Below, one piece after another: positions 12,398 to 12,910 of a DNA stretch of 12,910 bases. How positions within the stretch are numbered: the first letter of the stretch is position 1; every line of letters begins with the position of its first letter. This stretch comes from an uncultured Paracoccaceae bacterium (GTDB lineage Bacteria > Pseudomonadota > Alphaproteobacteria > Rhodobacterales > Rhodobacteraceae), in contig CALFSV010000344.1 of NCBI GenBank assembly GCA_937916485.1, positions 1 to 12,910 on the forward strand, read 5' to 3'. The notes beneath the pieces are model-generated. The model searched no databases. It was not told where the DNA came from and worked only from the letters and a program-made list of their open reading frames with translations. Both the position numbers and the translations under genes were made by a program.

Positions 12398-12910
12398 TAC
12401 AGCCCTTCGTGAAACACGTCATATTTGCCGATTTCACAAGTCGCTCCTGAACAAAAGTGAAGTTTTTCAAGCAGTACCCCGAAGGCACGTTGGTCAGTTT
12501 GGGACCGTTGACCAGTTGTATGAAGGTAGTGATTTCCAATCGGTCGCGCTGTGAGGTCGGCGATCTGAAGACCCGACGAGTTGCTTTTCTGGTCCATCAA
12601 TTCAAGCCGAAAATTCGAATAGTCACGGGTTGCCACAGGAGTCAAAAGTGATCCTTGCACCGATACCTGCTTATAGGCTCTGCTGAGAGCGGCATCATCT
12701 TCGCGGCCACGGGCCTCAAAAACGATGTGCAGCTCCTTCGCCAATTCGTCCGGGTCGTGGAATTTCAGATAGGTCTCAATCTGACGGAACCCCCTTGAAA
12801 GGCAGATATGATATGGATCGTAAGTCTTGTGCCATTCGGGCACATTAGCTGTTCGATCCCGGATGATCACATAGCCCCTCGTCGATCGGCGCTTTTCATG
12901 GCACGCTGGG
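12397..12910 (-). CDS. DUF3800-domain protein, 5' end beyond the window
   Basis: The leftward frame is open from the right edge to a TAA at 12397, giving about 170 residues of the C-terminal part. A GTG at 12870 is possible, but the frame continues to the edge without a stop, so the start most likely lies outside. Family marks are 'HIVFEARGREDD', the DUF3800 central strand, and 'NSSGLQIADLTARPIG', the conserved C-terminal block whose Asp is thought to belong to an RNase-H-like active site. The family's function is not established; members are often found in accessory or mobile regions. The DNA here is visibly less GC-rich than the sugar-acid genes, consistent with horizontal origin. No neighbour on this strand is visible. 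Confidence 0.8.
   Translation of the reverse strand, partial: PACHEKRRSTRGYVIIRDRTANVPEWHKTYDPYHICLSRGFRQIETYLKFHDPDELAKELHIVFEARGREDDAALSRAYKQVSVQGSLLTPVATRDYSNFRLELMDQKSNSSGLQIADLTARPIGNHYLHTTGQRSQTDQRAFGVLLEKLHFCSGATCEIGKYDVFHEGL

Overview
The window comes from a GC-rich alphaproteobacterium. Gene content, codon use and protein sequence style suggest the Rhodobacteraceae (Roseobacter-like): a Caulobacter XylD-like dehydratase, a ZntB-type CorA protein, a stand-alone BLUF protein and Shine-Dalgarno-led genes. This assignment is an inference, because there is no rRNA or other marker gene in view. I saw no tRNA, rRNA, CRISPR array, intact insertion sequence or phage gene.

Layout. Positions 1-2500 are a cell-surface region: the 3' remnant of a LamG/concanavalin-like protein, a convergent outer-membrane polysaccharide-export lipoprotein (Wza family), and a small acidic secreted protein. 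Positions 2600-7142 are a sugar-acid region: a GhrB/HPPR-like 2-hydroxyacid dehydrogenase, then a divergent pair of units. The leftward unit is L-idonate 5-dehydrogenase (idnD) coupled by a 4-bp overlap to a LysE-family exporter. The rightward unit is gluconate 5-dehydrogenase (idnO) followed by a phytanoyl-CoA-dioxygenase-family oxygenase. Positions 7221-9525 hold three leftward genes of apparently separate function: a BLUF blue-light sensor with a TTG start, a ZntB-like transporter and a six-cysteine periplasmic protein. Positions 9624-12148 are a tight two-gene operon of a XylD-like sugar-acid dehydratase and an SDR oxidoreductase. The right edge (12149-12910) is less GC-rich and holds a possible promoter-to-terminator short RNA unit and the 3' part of a DUF3800 gene that runs off the window.

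The main observation is a shared operator. Near-identical palindromes with core TGGTATACCA or GGTATACC lie at 2667-2680, 5340-5353 and 9552-9565, and GGTATACC was found nowhere else in the window by eye. They sit in front of the 2-hydroxyacid dehydrogenase, between idnD and idnO, and in front of the dehydratase. The core resembles the box of the GntR/FadR-subfamily hexuronate regulators UxuR and ExuR, yet no regulator is encoded here. The enzymes can be joined into one non-phosphorylative route: 2-ketoaldonate to L-idonate (2-hydroxyacid dehydrogenase), to 5-keto-D-gluconate (IdnD), to D-gluconate (IdnO), to 2-keto-3-deoxygluconate (dehydratase). The oxygenase, the LysE exporter, the second SDR and the six-cysteine protein next to the third operator have no assigned place in that route and are the most interesting unknowns.
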